A stretch of 64,000 bases of DNA from Dyella_A sp051962475 (GCF_051962475.1 NZ_JBQCCF010000019.1:1-64000), one strand, 5' to 3'; counted from the stretch's first letter, positions 42,794-52,376 are shown. Notes: generated by a model not told the origin, from the letters alone. Made by a program: numbers and translations.

Positions 42794-43891
42794 ATGCAAC
42801 GACTCCCCGGCCTGGACACGCTGCGCGCGCTGGCGATCGTTTCGGTGATGGCCTTCCACTCCTGGGTGGTGGGCGGCATGGGGCCGCACTTTGATCCCCT
42901 GGTGCGCTACGGCTGGGTGGGTGTGGACATCTTCTTCGTGCTCAGCGGCTTCCTCATCGGCTCCCAGGTGCTGGCGCCGCTGGCGCGCGGCGAGCGCCTC
43001 GCGCTGGGCGACTTCTACCGCCGTCGGGCGTATCGCATCGTGCCCGCGTTTGCAGTGGTGCTGTCGCTGTACCAGTTTGCGCCGGCGCTGCGGGAGCTGC
43101 CCGGCATGGCGCCATGGTGGCAGTTCGCCACGTTCACCATGAACCTGTTGATCGACTACCGCAGCCAGCCGGCGTTCTCGCACGCCTGGTCGCTGTGCGT
43201 GGAGGAGCATTTCTACCTGCTGTTCCCGCTGCTGGCGATCGGCCTGGCGCGGCTGCGTTCGGGTCGCGCGATGGCGGTGACGGCCGTGCTGGTGGTGCTC
43301 GGCGGCATCGCCCTGCGCAGCGCGCTGTGGTGGCACGACACGGCGCTGCAGCCCGATCGCAACTGGTACATCGAAGATCTGTACTCCCCCACCTGGGCGC
43401 GGCTGGACGGCCTGTTCGTCGGCGTGCTGCTGGCCGCGATGAAGACCTTCCGCCCCGCGTGGTGGAGCCGTGCACAGCGGTATGCGCGAGCGTCGATGTG
43501 GTGGGGCCTGGGGATCACCGGCATGGCCCTGGTGCTGTTTCGCGACCGCGCCGGTCTGCTGGCGAACGCGATCGGCTGGCCGCTGCTGTCGGTGGGGCTT
43601 GGCCTGCTGGTGTTCGCAGCCGCGGGGGCGAACAGCGCACTCGGTCGCTGGCGCGTGCCGGGCGCGGCCTGGCTGGCCGGCATCTCCTACAGCCTCTACC
43701 TCAGCCACAAGATCGCCTACCACCTGGTGCAGGTCACCCTGGGCGATCGGCTGCATGGCGTGGCGATCTTCGCGGTCTACGCTGCCGCCGCGCTGGCGTT
43801 GGGCAGCGCGCTTCACTTGGGTGTGGAGCGGCCGTTCCTGCGTCTGCGTGATCGGCGGGCGGTAAGCAGGGCACTGCCTGCCGCCGCCTGA
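42794..43891 (+). CDS. Membrane acyltransferase (OafA/YrhL, acyltransferase 3)
   Basis: The 365-residue protein has about ten membrane helices and the acyltransferase-3 signatures: PGLDTLRALAIVSVMAFHSW (catalytic His near residue 21), YGWVGVDIFFVLSGFLIGSQVL, FYRRRAYRIVPAF and AWSLCVEEHFYLLFPLLA. These proteins O-acylate surface or secreted glycans using cytoplasmic acyl-CoA. There is no fused SGNH domain. No polysaccharide genes are nearby, so the target is unknown. Confidence 0.92.
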   Translation: MQRLPGLDTLRALAIVSVMAFHSWVVGGMGPHFDPLVRYGWVGVDIFFVLSGFLIGSQVLAPLARGERLALGDFYRRRAYRIVPAFAVVLSLYQFAPALRELPGMAPWWQFATFTMNLLIDYRSQPAFSHAWSLCVEEHFYLLFPLLAIGLARLRSGRAMAVTAVLVVLGGIALRSALWWHDTALQPDRNWYIEDLYSPTWARLDGLFVGVLLAAMKTFRPAWWSRAQRYARASMWWGLGITGMALVLFRDRAGLLANAIGWPLLSVGLGLLVFAAAGANSALGRWRVPGAAWLAGISYSLYLSHKIAYHLVQVTLGDRLHGVAIFAVYAAAALALGSALHLGVERPFLRLRDRRAVSRALPAAA

Positions 43892-43894
43892 TCG

Positions 43895-45403
43895 TCAGGG
43901 CCGCATGCTGCCGGTGTCCAGCAGGCGCTGGTGCCAGGACAGCGCCTCGGGCAGCAGGTGTGGCGTGTGCAGCGCCTGGCTGTGCAACCAGGCGCGGTCG
44001 ACGTAGTCCTGCAGCAGCGGGCGGAAGTCCGGGTGCGCGCAGTGGTGGATGATCGCGTGCGCGCGTTGCCGCGGCGACAGCCCGCGCAGGTCGGCCAGGC
44101 CCTGTTCGGTGACCACCACCGACACGTCGTGCTCGGTGTGGTCGACGTGGCTGACCATCGGCACGATGGTGGAGATGGCGCTGCCCTTGGCGGTGCTGGG
44201 CGTCATGAAGCAGGCGATGAAGCTGTTGCGCGCGAAGTCGCCCGAGCCGCCGATGCCGTTGATGATGCGCGTGCCGGCCACGTGGGTGGAGTTGACGTTG
44301 CCGTAGATGTCCGCCTCCACCATGCCGTTGAGGGCGAGGCAGCCGAGGCGGCGGATAAGCTCGGCGTGGTTGGAGATCTCCTGCGGGCGCAGCACGATGC
44401 GCTGGCGGTAGTGGTCGATGTGCGCCACGAAATCCGCCACACCCGCCGGGCTCAGCGACAGCGCGGTGGCCGAGGCCATGGTGATCAGGCCGTCGCGGAT
44501 CAGCCCGAGCATCGCGTCCTGGATCACCTCGGTATACGCGGTGAGCTGCGCGAAGCCGCCTTCGCGCAGCCCCTCCAGCACCGCGTTGGCGATGTTGCCT
44601 ACGCCCGACTGCAGCGGCAGCAGATGTGCCGGCAGGCGGCCACGCGCCACCTCGTGGCGGAAGAACTCCACCAGATGACCGGCGATGCGTCGGCTGGTGT
44701 CGTCGGGCGCGGCGAACGGGGTGAGCCGGTCCGGCCCGTGCGTTTCCACTACTGCCACCACTTTGGAGGGGGTCACGCGCAGATAGGGCTCGCCGATGCG
44801 CTGGCCGGGCGAGGTCAACGGGATCGGTACGCCGTGAGGCGGCGGCGGGCAACTGGCGATGTCGTGCATGCCCTCGAGCGCGGCCGGCTGGTCGACGTTG
44901 ACCTCCAGAATCACCGCGTCGGCCAGTTCCAGCCAGGTGGCGTTGTTGCCCACCGAGGTGGAGGGCACGAGCCGGCTGTCCGGCAGGATCGCCGCCACTT
45001 CGATCACCGCCACGTCGATCTTGCCGAAGAAGCCCGAGCGCGCGAACTGCGCCACGTGGCCGAGATGGATGTCCATGTAGTCGATCTGCCCGCGGTTGAT
45101 GCGTTCGCGCAACTCGGGATCGGACTGGTAGGGCAGGCGGAAGTCGATGCCGCCGGTGCGCGCCAGCACGCCGTCCAGCTCCGGCGCGGTGGAGGCGCCG
45201 GTGAGCATGCGGATGCCGAAGCGCTCGCCGTGTTCGTGCGCCGCGGCGATGCGCGCGGCCAGCGCCAGCGGCACCTGCTTGGGGTAGCCCGCGCCGGTGA
45301 AGCCGCTCATGCCCACGGTCATGCCGGGCCGGATGAAGCCGGCGGCGTGGTCCGCGCTGGCGAGACGGGTGGCGAGGAGGGGGCAGCGGATGTGCGAGCT
45401 CAT
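43895..45403 (-). CDS. Acetyl-CoA hydrolase/transferase (succinyl-CoA:acetate CoA-transferase type)
   Basis: The 502-residue class I CoA-transferase has the catalytic Glu292 in AYTEVIQDAMLGLI, and the motifs GMSGFTGAGYPKQVP, QSGVGNIANAVLEGL and NGIGGSGDFARNSF. This is the arrangement of AarC-like enzymes that move CoA from succinyl-CoA to acetate, and of acetyl-CoA hydrolases. Length is normal. It would allow acetate to be activated or detoxified with the TCA cycle. The start ATG 45403 begins MSSHIRCPLLATRL. Confidence 0.92.
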   Translation of the reverse strand: MSSHIRCPLLATRLASADHAAGFIRPGMTVGMSGFTGAGYPKQVPLALAARIAAAHEHGERFGIRMLTGASTAPELDGVLARTGGIDFRLPYQSDPELRERINRGQIDYMDIHLGHVAQFARSGFFGKIDVAVIEVAAILPDSRLVPSTSVGNNATWLELADAVILEVNVDQPAALEGMHDIASCPPPPHGVPIPLTSPGQRIGEPYLRVTPSKVVAVVETHGPDRLTPFAAPDDTSRRIAGHLVEFFRHEVARGRLPAHLLPLQSGVGNIANAVLEGLREGGFAQLTAYTEVIQDAMLGLIRDGLITMASATALSLSPAGVADFVAHIDHYRQRIVLRPQEISNHAELIRRLGCLALNGMVEADIYGNVNSTHVAGTRIINGIGGSGDFARNSFIACFMTPSTAKGSAISTIVPMVSHVDHTEHDVSVVVTEQGLADLRGLSPRQRAHAIIHHCAHPDFRPLLQDYVDRAWLHSQALHTPHLLPEALSWHQRLLDTGSMRP

Positions 45404-45516
45404 GATCGATGTCCGGGGGCAGCCGCTGGCATCCTAGGCCCGGCCGCAGCAGCGGCATTGACCTTGATCGCCTGTGGCTCACTACACTGCTGCCAGCAGC
45501 GGGAACGGGGGAATAC

Positions 45517-46329
45517 ATGCGCACACATCACCGGGCCGCCTGGGTGCTGACTATGCTGGTCATGCTGTTGCCGTCCGGCGGCATCAGCGCAACTGACACA
45601 CTTTCGCCAGTCACCGTGTCGGTCACCGACACCTGGCCGCAGGGTGACGACATCACCCTCGGCCGCAACCAGAACTTCTACCTGCGCTTGGCCTACCGCA
45701 GCCCCACGCCGGCCGGCATCTGGATCCAGCCGTATTTCCACGGCGAGCCAGCGAAGGTCGGCAGCAGCCCGTCGACGCGCTACAGCGGCGAGGGCGAGGC
45801 GCTGGGCTGGTTCTTTTTCATGCAGCCGGGCGACGAGGTGGACGAGATCCGCATCACCGCCGGGGACGGCCGCCTGGACCACACGCCCGTAGTGGCCACG
45901 TATCCAGTGCACCTCACCGGCGGATTCGAGCCGGCGGCGGACGAGGCGCCGCCCGAATGGGTGGAACGCCTGCGTGCGCGCGACAAGGCGCAGCAACAGG
46001 CCGCGCGGCAGCAGGCGGCGAGCGAGCCGGTGAGCGCGGGAAGCATCGCGTTCTTCAGCGCCTTCATGCTGGCGATGTTCGCCATCGGCCTGATCGGGCT
46101 GGTCGCCCCGGCCTGGGCGCTGTGGCGATGGCGCGGCCTGTGGCGTGGACTGGCCGCGATTCCGGCTGCGGTGATGGCGTGGGCCGTGCTCAACATCGTG
46201 GTGGGCGTGGCACGTGATCCCAGCTCGCACAACCTGTGGCCGTTCGAGATACTGATGTTCGGCGGCTTCAGCGCCGCGAGCATGGCGGTGCTGGCGCTGT
46301 TCCGTCGGGTATTCCGACGTTCGGCGTAA
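45517..46329 (+). CDS. Secreted/membrane hypothetical protein
   Basis: The 270-residue protein has a signal peptide (AAWVLTMLVMLLPSGGISA) and a beta-rich periplasmic part (PVTVSVTDTWPQGDDITLGRNQNFYLRLAY, ALGWFFFMQPGDEVDEIRITAG). A charged helix (RARDKAQQQAARQQA) leads to three membrane helices (FFSAFMLAMFAIGLIGLVAPAWALW; GLAAIPAAVMAWAVLNIVVGVA; ILMFGGFSAASMAVLAL). The order periplasmic domain then three helices suggests a sensor-like or assembly protein; no family is recognised. It stands alone and ends at a hairpin. Confidence 0.65.
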   Translation: MRTHHRAAWVLTMLVMLLPSGGISATDTLSPVTVSVTDTWPQGDDITLGRNQNFYLRLAYRSPTPAGIWIQPYFHGEPAKVGSSPSTRYSGEGEALGWFFFMQPGDEVDEIRITAGDGRLDHTPVVATYPVHLTGGFEPAADEAPPEWVERLRARDKAQQQAARQQAASEPVSAGSIAFFSAFMLAMFAIGLIGLVAPAWALWRWRGLWRGLAAIPAAVMAWAVLNIVVGVARDPSSHNLWPFEILMFGGFSAASMAVLALFRRVFRRSA

Positions 46330-46336
46330 GGCGGTG

Positions 46337-46366
46337 CGCCTCCCGCGACGGTCCGCAGGAGGCGCG
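46337..46366. terminator. Hairpin between convergent genes
   Basis: GCGCCTCC (46337-46344) and GGAGGCGC (46359-46366) form an 8-bp stem in the 42-base gap between two convergent genes. The tail GTTGCATC is weak. Confidence 0.55.
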
Positions 46367-46371
46367 TTGCA

Positions 46372-48594
46372 TCACTGGCCCGGGTGGTAGACGCGCTCGG
46401 TGTGGCCCTTGAGCTGCTCGGGCCAGAAGTACACCTCGCGCAGGTTGCCGGTGGTGTAGCGCTCGGCCTCGTCGTTGAAGTGCTTCGACTCCGGATGGCC
46501 GCTCTCGCCGCCGGCGGTGATCGCGCGGGCGCTCACCTTCGGGCCGAACTCCACCACCGCCACGAAGCTGTTGCCGCTGGTGCCGTAGTAGCGCTTCGTG
46601 CCCGGCCAGCGGTGCGCGCCGAAGGAGGCCAGCGAGCCCCAGCGCGAGGAGGTAAACGGCACCGGGATGCTCGGCTTGGCGTCGTCGAACGGCTGCTGGA
46701 TGTCGCCGGTGAGGCGCTGGAAGCGGTTTACCTCACCCCACGGCACGCCCCAGTGGCCGAAGTCGTGTTCGAGGCGATCGACCGCTTCGGCCAGCGCATG
46801 CAGGCGTTGCTGCGGGCCGGCCTTCTCGGCCATCACGTCGTAGATCGACAGGCCTTCGGCGGTGTCCGCCTTGCTCACCTCGTCCCACAGCGTGTCGCCC
46901 CAGAACACCGCCAGCGTGGTCGGCATCGAGGCGATGCCCCAGCGGTAGTCCCACGTGCGCAGCAGGGCGATCGGGCCGCGCAGCTTGTTCTTGAGCGGAT
47001 CGCTCGCCGGCAGCGCGTCGTAATCGTGGATCAGCACCGGCAGCTGGCGCGCGAAGGCCGGCAGGTAGGAGTCGAACGCCATGCTGATCAGCGACGAGCG
47101 CGTCACCTCTTTGGCGCCGGTGAGCAGGCGCGTGGCGTGCAGGCCGCGCGGGTTCTCGCCGAAGGTGTCCATGTAGCGCGGGAAGTCGGCCTGCTTCGGG
47201 CTGTTGGGGCCGGCGGCGGAGTAGGGCCAGTCGTTGGTGTTGAAGGCCCAGCCGTTGGACGGGTTCACCACCTGCGGCAGCTGGCTCAGCGGGGTGAGGC
47301 CGTGCCAGTCGGTGGCCGGGTCGGAGCCGTCCACGGGCTTCGTGTAATCGAAGCGGTTATCGCGCTTGGGCACGAACTGTGGCATCAGGAACGCCGTCTC
47401 ACCCTTATCGTCGGCGAACAGCGTGTTGTTCGACGAGTTGGCCTTGAGCTCGGCTACCTTCATGTAGCTGGCCAGGTCGTGCGTCCTGGTGCGCAGCCAG
47501 CTCTGCTCCAACGCCGGGATCGGCGTGTTCATCAGCGCCTCGGCGACCCAGGTGTCGCCGTCCTTGCGCACGATCGGGCCGTGGTGGGTGAAGTACGCAG
47601 TGAAGGTGCGCTTGGCCATCGAGCCGTCCTTCGCGCGGTAGACCAGCGTGATCTCTCGCGAGGTCATTGGGCGCAGTTCCTTGCCGTAGCGATAGAACGG
47701 CTTGCCGTCCTTGCGCACGATGGTCTCGGCGAACTCGTCCACCGCGTCCAGGCCGGTGGAGGTGTGCATCCAGCCCACGTGCTGGTTGAAGCCCTGGTAG
47801 ATGAAGAACTGGCCCCAGGTGACCGCGCCGTACGCGTCGAGCCCCTCGTCGCTGGTCATCTGCAGTTCGGAGCGGAAGAAGAACGAGGTATGCGGGTTGA
47901 TCAGCAGCAGCGCGTGGCCGTCGGCGGTGAGCTTCGGTGCGATGGCGATGCCGTTGGAGCCGGTCGGCTCGGCCCAGCTGGGTTTCACCTCCACCTGCGC
48001 CAACGGCGCATCCGCGGGCTGGCCGTAGAAATCCTTGAGCTGCTTGAGATCGACCCGCTCGATGTCGCCGCCGATGCTGCCCTCGGTGAACGAGAGCGCC
48101 ATCCACGGTTCGAAATGGGTGATCACTTCCGGATGCACGTCCGGATGCGTGGCAAGGTAGTAGTTCAGGCCGTCCGCCCAGGCGTCCATCAGCCGGCGCA
48201 GCCACGCCGGGCTCTGACCGTAGAGCTTCTGCAGCTCGACCGGATCGATGAACAACTGCTGGCGCAGATCCAGCCAGATCGCCGATTCACCCTTGGCCTC
48301 GGCCATGCGGCCGAGCGAGAGCAGGTAGTTGGTTTCCACGCGGTGGAAGTCGTCCTCGGCCTGCGCGTAGGCCATGCCGAATACCGCGTCGGCGTCGGTC
48401 TTGCCGTGCACGTGGGCGATGCCCCAGTCGTCGCGGGTGATCGTTACCGCCTGCGCTTCGCGCTGCCAGGGGATACGCGCGCCTTCATCGGCGTGTGCCG
48501 GGGCGCCCGCCAGCAGGCTCACGGCGAAGGCGGCCGCTGCAATGGCGAGATGGGCGGAGCGCGGCGCCGCCGCAGTCGTCGGACAAGTCAGCAT
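46372..48594 (-). CDS. Penicillin acylase-family Ntn-hydrolase
   Basis: The 740-residue exported precursor has a signal peptide (LAIAAAAFAVSLLAGAPAHA). An alpha chain (VTITRDDWGIAHVHGKTDADAVFGMAYAQAEDDF) ends at the autocatalytic cut before Ser213 in EPTGSNGIAIAPK, the nucleophile of the beta chain. Downstream motifs LLINPHTSF, GWMHTSTGLDAVDEF and SSNNTLFADDKGETAF follow the aculeacin/acyl-homoserine lactone acylase branch. Such enzymes cut amide bonds of beta-lactams, acyl-homoserine lactones or lipopeptides in the periplasm. The true substrate cannot be told from sequence. It diverges from the retropepsin-like gene. Confidence 0.92.
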   Translation of the reverse strand: MLTCPTTAAAPRSAHLAIAAAAFAVSLLAGAPAHADEGARIPWQREAQAVTITRDDWGIAHVHGKTDADAVFGMAYAQAEDDFHRVETNYLLSLGRMAEAKGESAIWLDLRQQLFIDPVELQKLYGQSPAWLRRLMDAWADGLNYYLATHPDVHPEVITHFEPWMALSFTEGSIGGDIERVDLKQLKDFYGQPADAPLAQVEVKPSWAEPTGSNGIAIAPKLTADGHALLLINPHTSFFFRSELQMTSDEGLDAYGAVTWGQFFIYQGFNQHVGWMHTSTGLDAVDEFAETIVRKDGKPFYRYGKELRPMTSREITLVYRAKDGSMAKRTFTAYFTHHGPIVRKDGDTWVAEALMNTPIPALEQSWLRTRTHDLASYMKVAELKANSSNNTLFADDKGETAFLMPQFVPKRDNRFDYTKPVDGSDPATDWHGLTPLSQLPQVVNPSNGWAFNTNDWPYSAAGPNSPKQADFPRYMDTFGENPRGLHATRLLTGAKEVTRSSLISMAFDSYLPAFARQLPVLIHDYDALPASDPLKNKLRGPIALLRTWDYRWGIASMPTTLAVFWGDTLWDEVSKADTAEGLSIYDVMAEKAGPQQRLHALAEAVDRLEHDFGHWGVPWGEVNRFQRLTGDIQQPFDDAKPSIPVPFTSSRWGSLASFGAHRWPGTKRYYGTSGNSFVAVVEFGPKVSARAITAGGESGHPESKHFNDEAERYTTGNLREVYFWPEQLKGHTERVYHPGQ

Positions 48595-48741
48595 GAAGCT
48601 CCCCTCGGGTCACGAATCCGTCTTATGTACCCCAGTCGGCCGCGCTTGGCGACGGTACGCCGGCGCACGGCACCTTTGGCATATGACGGCGCTGGCGCGC
48701 GGGGCGCACGATCGGCCCGGTCAACCATGGAGGACACCTGC

Positions 48742-49707
48742 ATGCTCGCGCTCATGCTTGCCGCGGCAACGGCCACCACGGCCCAGGCCGTGCCCACCCA
48801 GTACGAGGCCGGCCATTTCTACGCCACCCCGCAGACTACCGGTGGGCAGTCGCTGCACCTGCTGGTCGATACCGGTGGCGGCGGTGCGGCCGGCATGTAC
48901 TGGATCACCGCCGGCACCGCGAGCCACCTGCATCTGAAGGCGGGGCCGTGCGCCGAAGACGCCTCGATCAGGGTGGCGCCGGCGCCGACGTTCGAGCCCG
49001 GCGCTGGGTTGCCTGTGCCGCAGGGCGCCTGCGGTGGCTCGGTGATGATCAACGAGGTGCCGCACGAGAAGACCGGGGAAGACGGGCAGCTTGGAGCGAG
49101 CTACCTCGGCACCCGTGCGTGGACGTTCGACTATCCCGCGCACCGCCTCGTCGCCGAAGGCGGTCACTGGGCACCTGCGGTAGGCACGCACCGCACGCCG
49201 CTGGGTTTCCGGCATGAGGCAGGAGAGCCCGCCCTGTATTTCCCGCGCATCGTAGTGCAGGTCGACGGCCAGCCGATCGACTTTCTGCTCGACACGGGCG
49301 CCACGGCGCATCCCACGGCGGAGGGCAAGCGCATCGTCGGCACCGAGACCGTGCATGGCTTCGGCGTCACCAGCTACATCACCACCAGCATGCTGGATCG
49401 CTGGCATGCCGCGCATCCGGACTGGCGCGTGGTGACGCAGGGCGACGATCTGTTCGGCCCGTCACACGTGATGCGGCTGATCGAGGTGCCGAAACTGGTG
49501 ATTGCCGGTTGGACGGTGGGGCCGGTGTGGTTCACCGAGCGGCCAGACAAGAATTTCCACCAGTTCATGGCGCAGATGATGGACAAGCCGCCGGAAGGCG
49601 CGATCGGCGGCAATGTGTTCGATCACTTCCGCATGACGCTGGACTACCCGCACGCCACCGCCTGGTTCGACTGCGCGCGCGGCTGCACGAGAGCTGTCGA
49701 ACCCTAA
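48742..49707 (+). CDS. Periplasmic retropepsin-like aspartyl protease family protein
   Basis: The 321-residue protein begins MLALMLAAATATTAQA (short signal peptide). ATG 48742 is chosen because GGAGG at 48729-48733 is an ideal ribosome site for it; ATG 48727 is an alternative. It has two active-site-like motifs: LLVDTGGGGAAGMYW in the first half and DFLLDTGATAHPTAEG in the second. Both are canonical DTG, unlike the paralogue at 4866. A Cys pair in ACGGS and CARGC is possible. The substrate is unknown. Its stop overlaps the remnant MarR gene on the other strand. Confidence 0.82.
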   Translation: MLALMLAAATATTAQAVPTQYEAGHFYATPQTTGGQSLHLLVDTGGGGAAGMYWITAGTASHLHLKAGPCAEDASIRVAPAPTFEPGAGLPVPQGACGGSVMINEVPHEKTGEDGQLGASYLGTRAWTFDYPAHRLVAEGGHWAPAVGTHRTPLGFRHEAGEPALYFPRIVVQVDGQPIDFLLDTGATAHPTAEGKRIVGTETVHGFGVTSYITTSMLDRWHAAHPDWRVVTQGDDLFGPSHVMRLIEVPKLVIAGWTVGPVWFTERPDKNFHQFMAQMMDKPPEGAIGGNVFDHFRMTLDYPHATAWFDCARGCTRAVEP

Positions 49708-49962
49708 CAAGGAGAAAGCGGTAGAGGCCTCGGGGCGCGTCGTGCAAGCCGAACCAGCCGCTCGGCCAGGCGTTGTTCGAACGTGGCGCTCAACGCGATC
49801 AGCGTGGCCATCGCCTTGATGCCGCGGCGGGTCAACAGCACCCGCTTGGCGCGGCCATCGTACGGATCGGCGACGTTGGTGAGGTGGCCCGATTGGGTGA
49901 GCGCACCCACCAGGTAGGCTCTGCTTGGTCATGCCCGCGCGCTCGGCCAGGATCCTCGTGCG
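49704..49962 (-). pseudogene. MarR-family regulator remnant, truncated and frameshifted
   Basis: The minus strand encodes the C-terminal half of a MarR protein: LVGALTQSGHLTNVADPYDGRAKRVLLTRRGIKAMATL, with the wing motif DPYDGRAKRVLLT. Upstream, in another frame, RILAERAGMTKQS gives the recognition-helix part expected just before it. The break lies at about 49917-49922, where about two bases appear lost between MTKQS and YLVGAL. The N-terminal dimerisation helix is missing. No start codon with a ribosome site precedes it. It is a decayed regulator, perhaps of the divergent oxidoreductase at 50042 (inference). Confidence 0.85.
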
Positions 49963-50041
49963 ACCCGGCGCGCGCCATCTTCACGCCGCCTCCCGTTGCG
50001 CCTGCCTACGCTCCGCCCTTGGCACGGGTTTGGAGGCGGGC

Positions 50042-52339
50042 ATGAGCGACAAGCACGACAACTACGACGAATCCATCCAGTACGAAGGCCCGGCCGGCGG
50101 CTGGGGTTCGCTCAAGGGCATGGGCAAGGTGTTCGCGCGCGAGCTGTCCACGCCCGCGGTCGCCGAGACGCTGATGCGCCAGAACAAGGCCGGCGGTTAC
50201 ATGTGCAGTTCCTGCGCCTGGGGCAAGCCGGCCCACCCGTACCCGTTCGAGTTCTGTGAGAACGGCGCCAAGGCCACCATCTGGGATCTCACCCGCGATC
50301 GCTGCACCCCGGAATTCTTCGCCGAGCACACCGTCACCGAACTGCTGGACTGGGCCGACTACGACCTGGAGATGCAGGGGCGCCTGACCGAGCCGCTGCG
50401 CTACGACCCGGCCAGCGACAAGTACGTCGCCTGCCGCTGGGACGAGGCCTTCACCGGCATCGCCCGCGAGCTCAACGCGCTGGCGCCGAAGTCGGTGGTG
50501 TTCTACGCCTCGGGCAAGGCCTCGCTGGAAGCGTCGTATCTCTACGCGCTGTTCGCCCGGTTGTACGGCAACAACAACCTGCCGGACAGCTCCAACATGT
50601 GCCACGAGACTACCTCGGTCGGCCTGAAGAAGGTCACCGGCTCGCCGGTGGGCACCTGCATCCTGGAAGACTTCGAGCACTGCGACGCCATCTTCTATTT
50701 CGGCCAGAACCCCGGCACCAACAGCCCGCGCTTCCTGCACGGCCTCAAGAGCGCGGTCGAGCGCGGCTGCCGCATCGTGGTGTTCAACCCGGTGCGCGAG
50801 CAGGGGCTGGTGCGCTTCATCAATCCGCAGAATCCCGCGCAGATGCTTACCGGGCATGCCACCGAGCTGGCCCACATGTACCTGCAGGTGAAACCCGGCG
50901 GTGATATCGCGGCCTTGATGGGGCTGTGCAAACGCGTGCTGGTGGCCGACGACGCGGCGCAGGCGGCCGGTGGCCCGCGCGTGCTCGATGCCGCCTTCAT
51001 CGAGCAGCACACGAAGGGCTTCGAGGCGTTCGTCGCCAAGGCGCGCGCCACCGGCTGGGACGAGATCGAGCGCGCCTCCGGACTGACCCGTGCCGACCTG
51101 GAGGCGGCGGCGGACGTCTATGTCGAGTCGGAGCGGGTGATCGGCGTGTACGGCATGGGTCTCACCCAGCACGTGCACGGCTCGCAGGCCATCGGCATGC
51201 TGGTGAATCTGCTGCTGATGCGCGGCAACATCGGCCGCGAAGGCGCCGGCATCTCGCCGGTGCGCGGGCACTCCAACGTGCAAGGGCAGCGCACCGTGGG
51301 CATTTCGGAAAAGCCCGAGCTGGTGCCGCTGGACCGGCTCGCCGAGATGTTCGATTTCGAGCCGCCGCGCGAAAAAGGCCTGACTACGGTGGACGCGTGC
51401 GAGGGCATCCGCGACGGCAGTGTGCAGGGCTTCGTCAGTCTGGGTGGCAACTTCGTGCGCGCCATCCCCGACCGCGACGTGATGGAGCCGGCCTGGCGCC
51501 AGCAGGCGCTCACGGTCTACATCGCCACCAAGCTCAACCGCAGCCATCTGGTGCACGGGCGCGTGTCCTACCTGCTGCCGTGCCTGGCCCGCCCGGAGGA
51601 GGACATGCAGCAGAGCGGGCCGCAGTCGGTGTCGATCGAGGACAGCTTCAGCCACATCCACGGCTCGATCGGCAAGCGCAAGCCGGCCAGCGAACACCTG
51701 CTGTCCGAACCGGCGATCGTCGCCGGCATGGCCAAGGCCACGTTGGCGGCCAACCCCAAGCTGCAGTGGGACGCCTGGATCGCCGACTACAGCCGGATCC
51801 GCGATCTGATCGCCGAGACCTACCCGGAGCAGTTCCACGATTTCAACCAGCGCATGTTCCAGCCCGGCGGCTTCTATCGCGGCAACGCTGCGCACGAGCG
51901 TATCTGGAAGACCGACAGCGGCAAGGCCGAGTTTACCGATCCCAGCGTGCTGTCCTCGCTGGGCGTGGGCGAGGCGCCGGGCCGCTATCACCTGATTACG
52001 CTGCGCTCCAACGACCAGTTCAACACCACCATCTACGGCCACAGCGACCGCCTGCGCGGGCTGGAGGGCTCGCGCGAGATCGTGCTGATCAATCCGGCGG
52101 AGATGGAGCGCGCCGGCCTCGAGGAAGGCGACGTGGTGAGCCTGGTCGGCGATGCGGGCGACGATGTGCAGCGCGAAGTGAACGGCCTGACCGTCGTCGC
52201 CTTCAACCTTCCCGATGGTTGCCTCGGCGGCTACTACCCGGAAATGAACCCCCTGGTGCCGCTGTGGTACCACGATCAGGCCTCGAAGACGCCGGCTTCC
52301 AAGGGCGTGCCGGTGCGCATCCGTCGCACGGAACCGTGA
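50042..52339 (+). CDS. FdhF/YdeP-family molybdopterin oxidoreductase
   Basis: The 765-residue cytoplasmic protein belongs to the FdhF/YdeP group of molybdopterin-guanine dinucleotide enzymes. It has Cys55 and Cys58 in YMCSSCAWGKPAHP, Cys72 in FEFCENGAKA, the probable Mo-ligand region SSNMCHETTS (Cys187), IFYFGQNPGTNSPRF and the C-terminal binding domain (ITLRSNDQFNTTIYGHSDRLRG). A complete N-terminal CxxCxxxC iron-sulfur site of formate dehydrogenases is not seen. E. coli YdeP is linked to acid resistance; the reaction is unknown. ATG 50042 is close to the family start. Confidence 0.9.
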   Translation: MSDKHDNYDESIQYEGPAGGWGSLKGMGKVFARELSTPAVAETLMRQNKAGGYMCSSCAWGKPAHPYPFEFCENGAKATIWDLTRDRCTPEFFAEHTVTELLDWADYDLEMQGRLTEPLRYDPASDKYVACRWDEAFTGIARELNALAPKSVVFYASGKASLEASYLYALFARLYGNNNLPDSSNMCHETTSVGLKKVTGSPVGTCILEDFEHCDAIFYFGQNPGTNSPRFLHGLKSAVERGCRIVVFNPVREQGLVRFINPQNPAQMLTGHATELAHMYLQVKPGGDIAALMGLCKRVLVADDAAQAAGGPRVLDAAFIEQHTKGFEAFVAKARATGWDEIERASGLTRADLEAAADVYVESERVIGVYGMGLTQHVHGSQAIGMLVNLLLMRGNIGREGAGISPVRGHSNVQGQRTVGISEKPELVPLDRLAEMFDFEPPREKGLTTVDACEGIRDGSVQGFVSLGGNFVRAIPDRDVMEPAWRQQALTVYIATKLNRSHLVHGRVSYLLPCLARPEEDMQQSGPQSVSIEDSFSHIHGSIGKRKPASEHLLSEPAIVAGMAKATLAANPKLQWDAWIADYSRIRDLIAETYPEQFHDFNQRMFQPGGFYRGNAAHERIWKTDSGKAEFTDPSVLSSLGVGEAPGRYHLITLRSNDQFNTTIYGHSDRLRGLEGSREIVLINPAEMERAGLEEGDVVSLVGDAGDDVQREVNGLTVVAFNLPDGCLGGYYPEMNPLVPLWYHDQASKTPASKGVPVRIRRTEP

Positions 52340-52376
52340 TCGCTCGTGGCGATGCGCCGCCTCCGATCACGGTTCC
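52330..52376 (+). terminator. 13-bp perfect inverted repeat spanning the oxidoreductase stop codon
   Basis: GGAACCGTGATCG (52330-52342) and CGATCACGGTTCC (52364-52376) are exactly complementary with a 21-base loop. The first arm includes the last codons and TGA stop (52337-52339) of the oxidoreductase gene. No T-tract follows. Confidence 0.6.

Noticed and set aside
46384..48740. Very long plus-strand open frame opposite the penicillin acylase gene
   Set aside because: It is the antisense shadow of a GC-rich gene: its translation is low-complexity and has no domain. Only its end, from 48742, is the true aspartyl protease-like gene.
50006..52273. 755-codon minus-strand open frame across the YdeP-type gene
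   Set aside because: Antisense of a strongly conserved molybdopterin enzyme; no domain or ribosome site, and rich in His/Ala/Gly/Val as expected from a GC-rich shadow.
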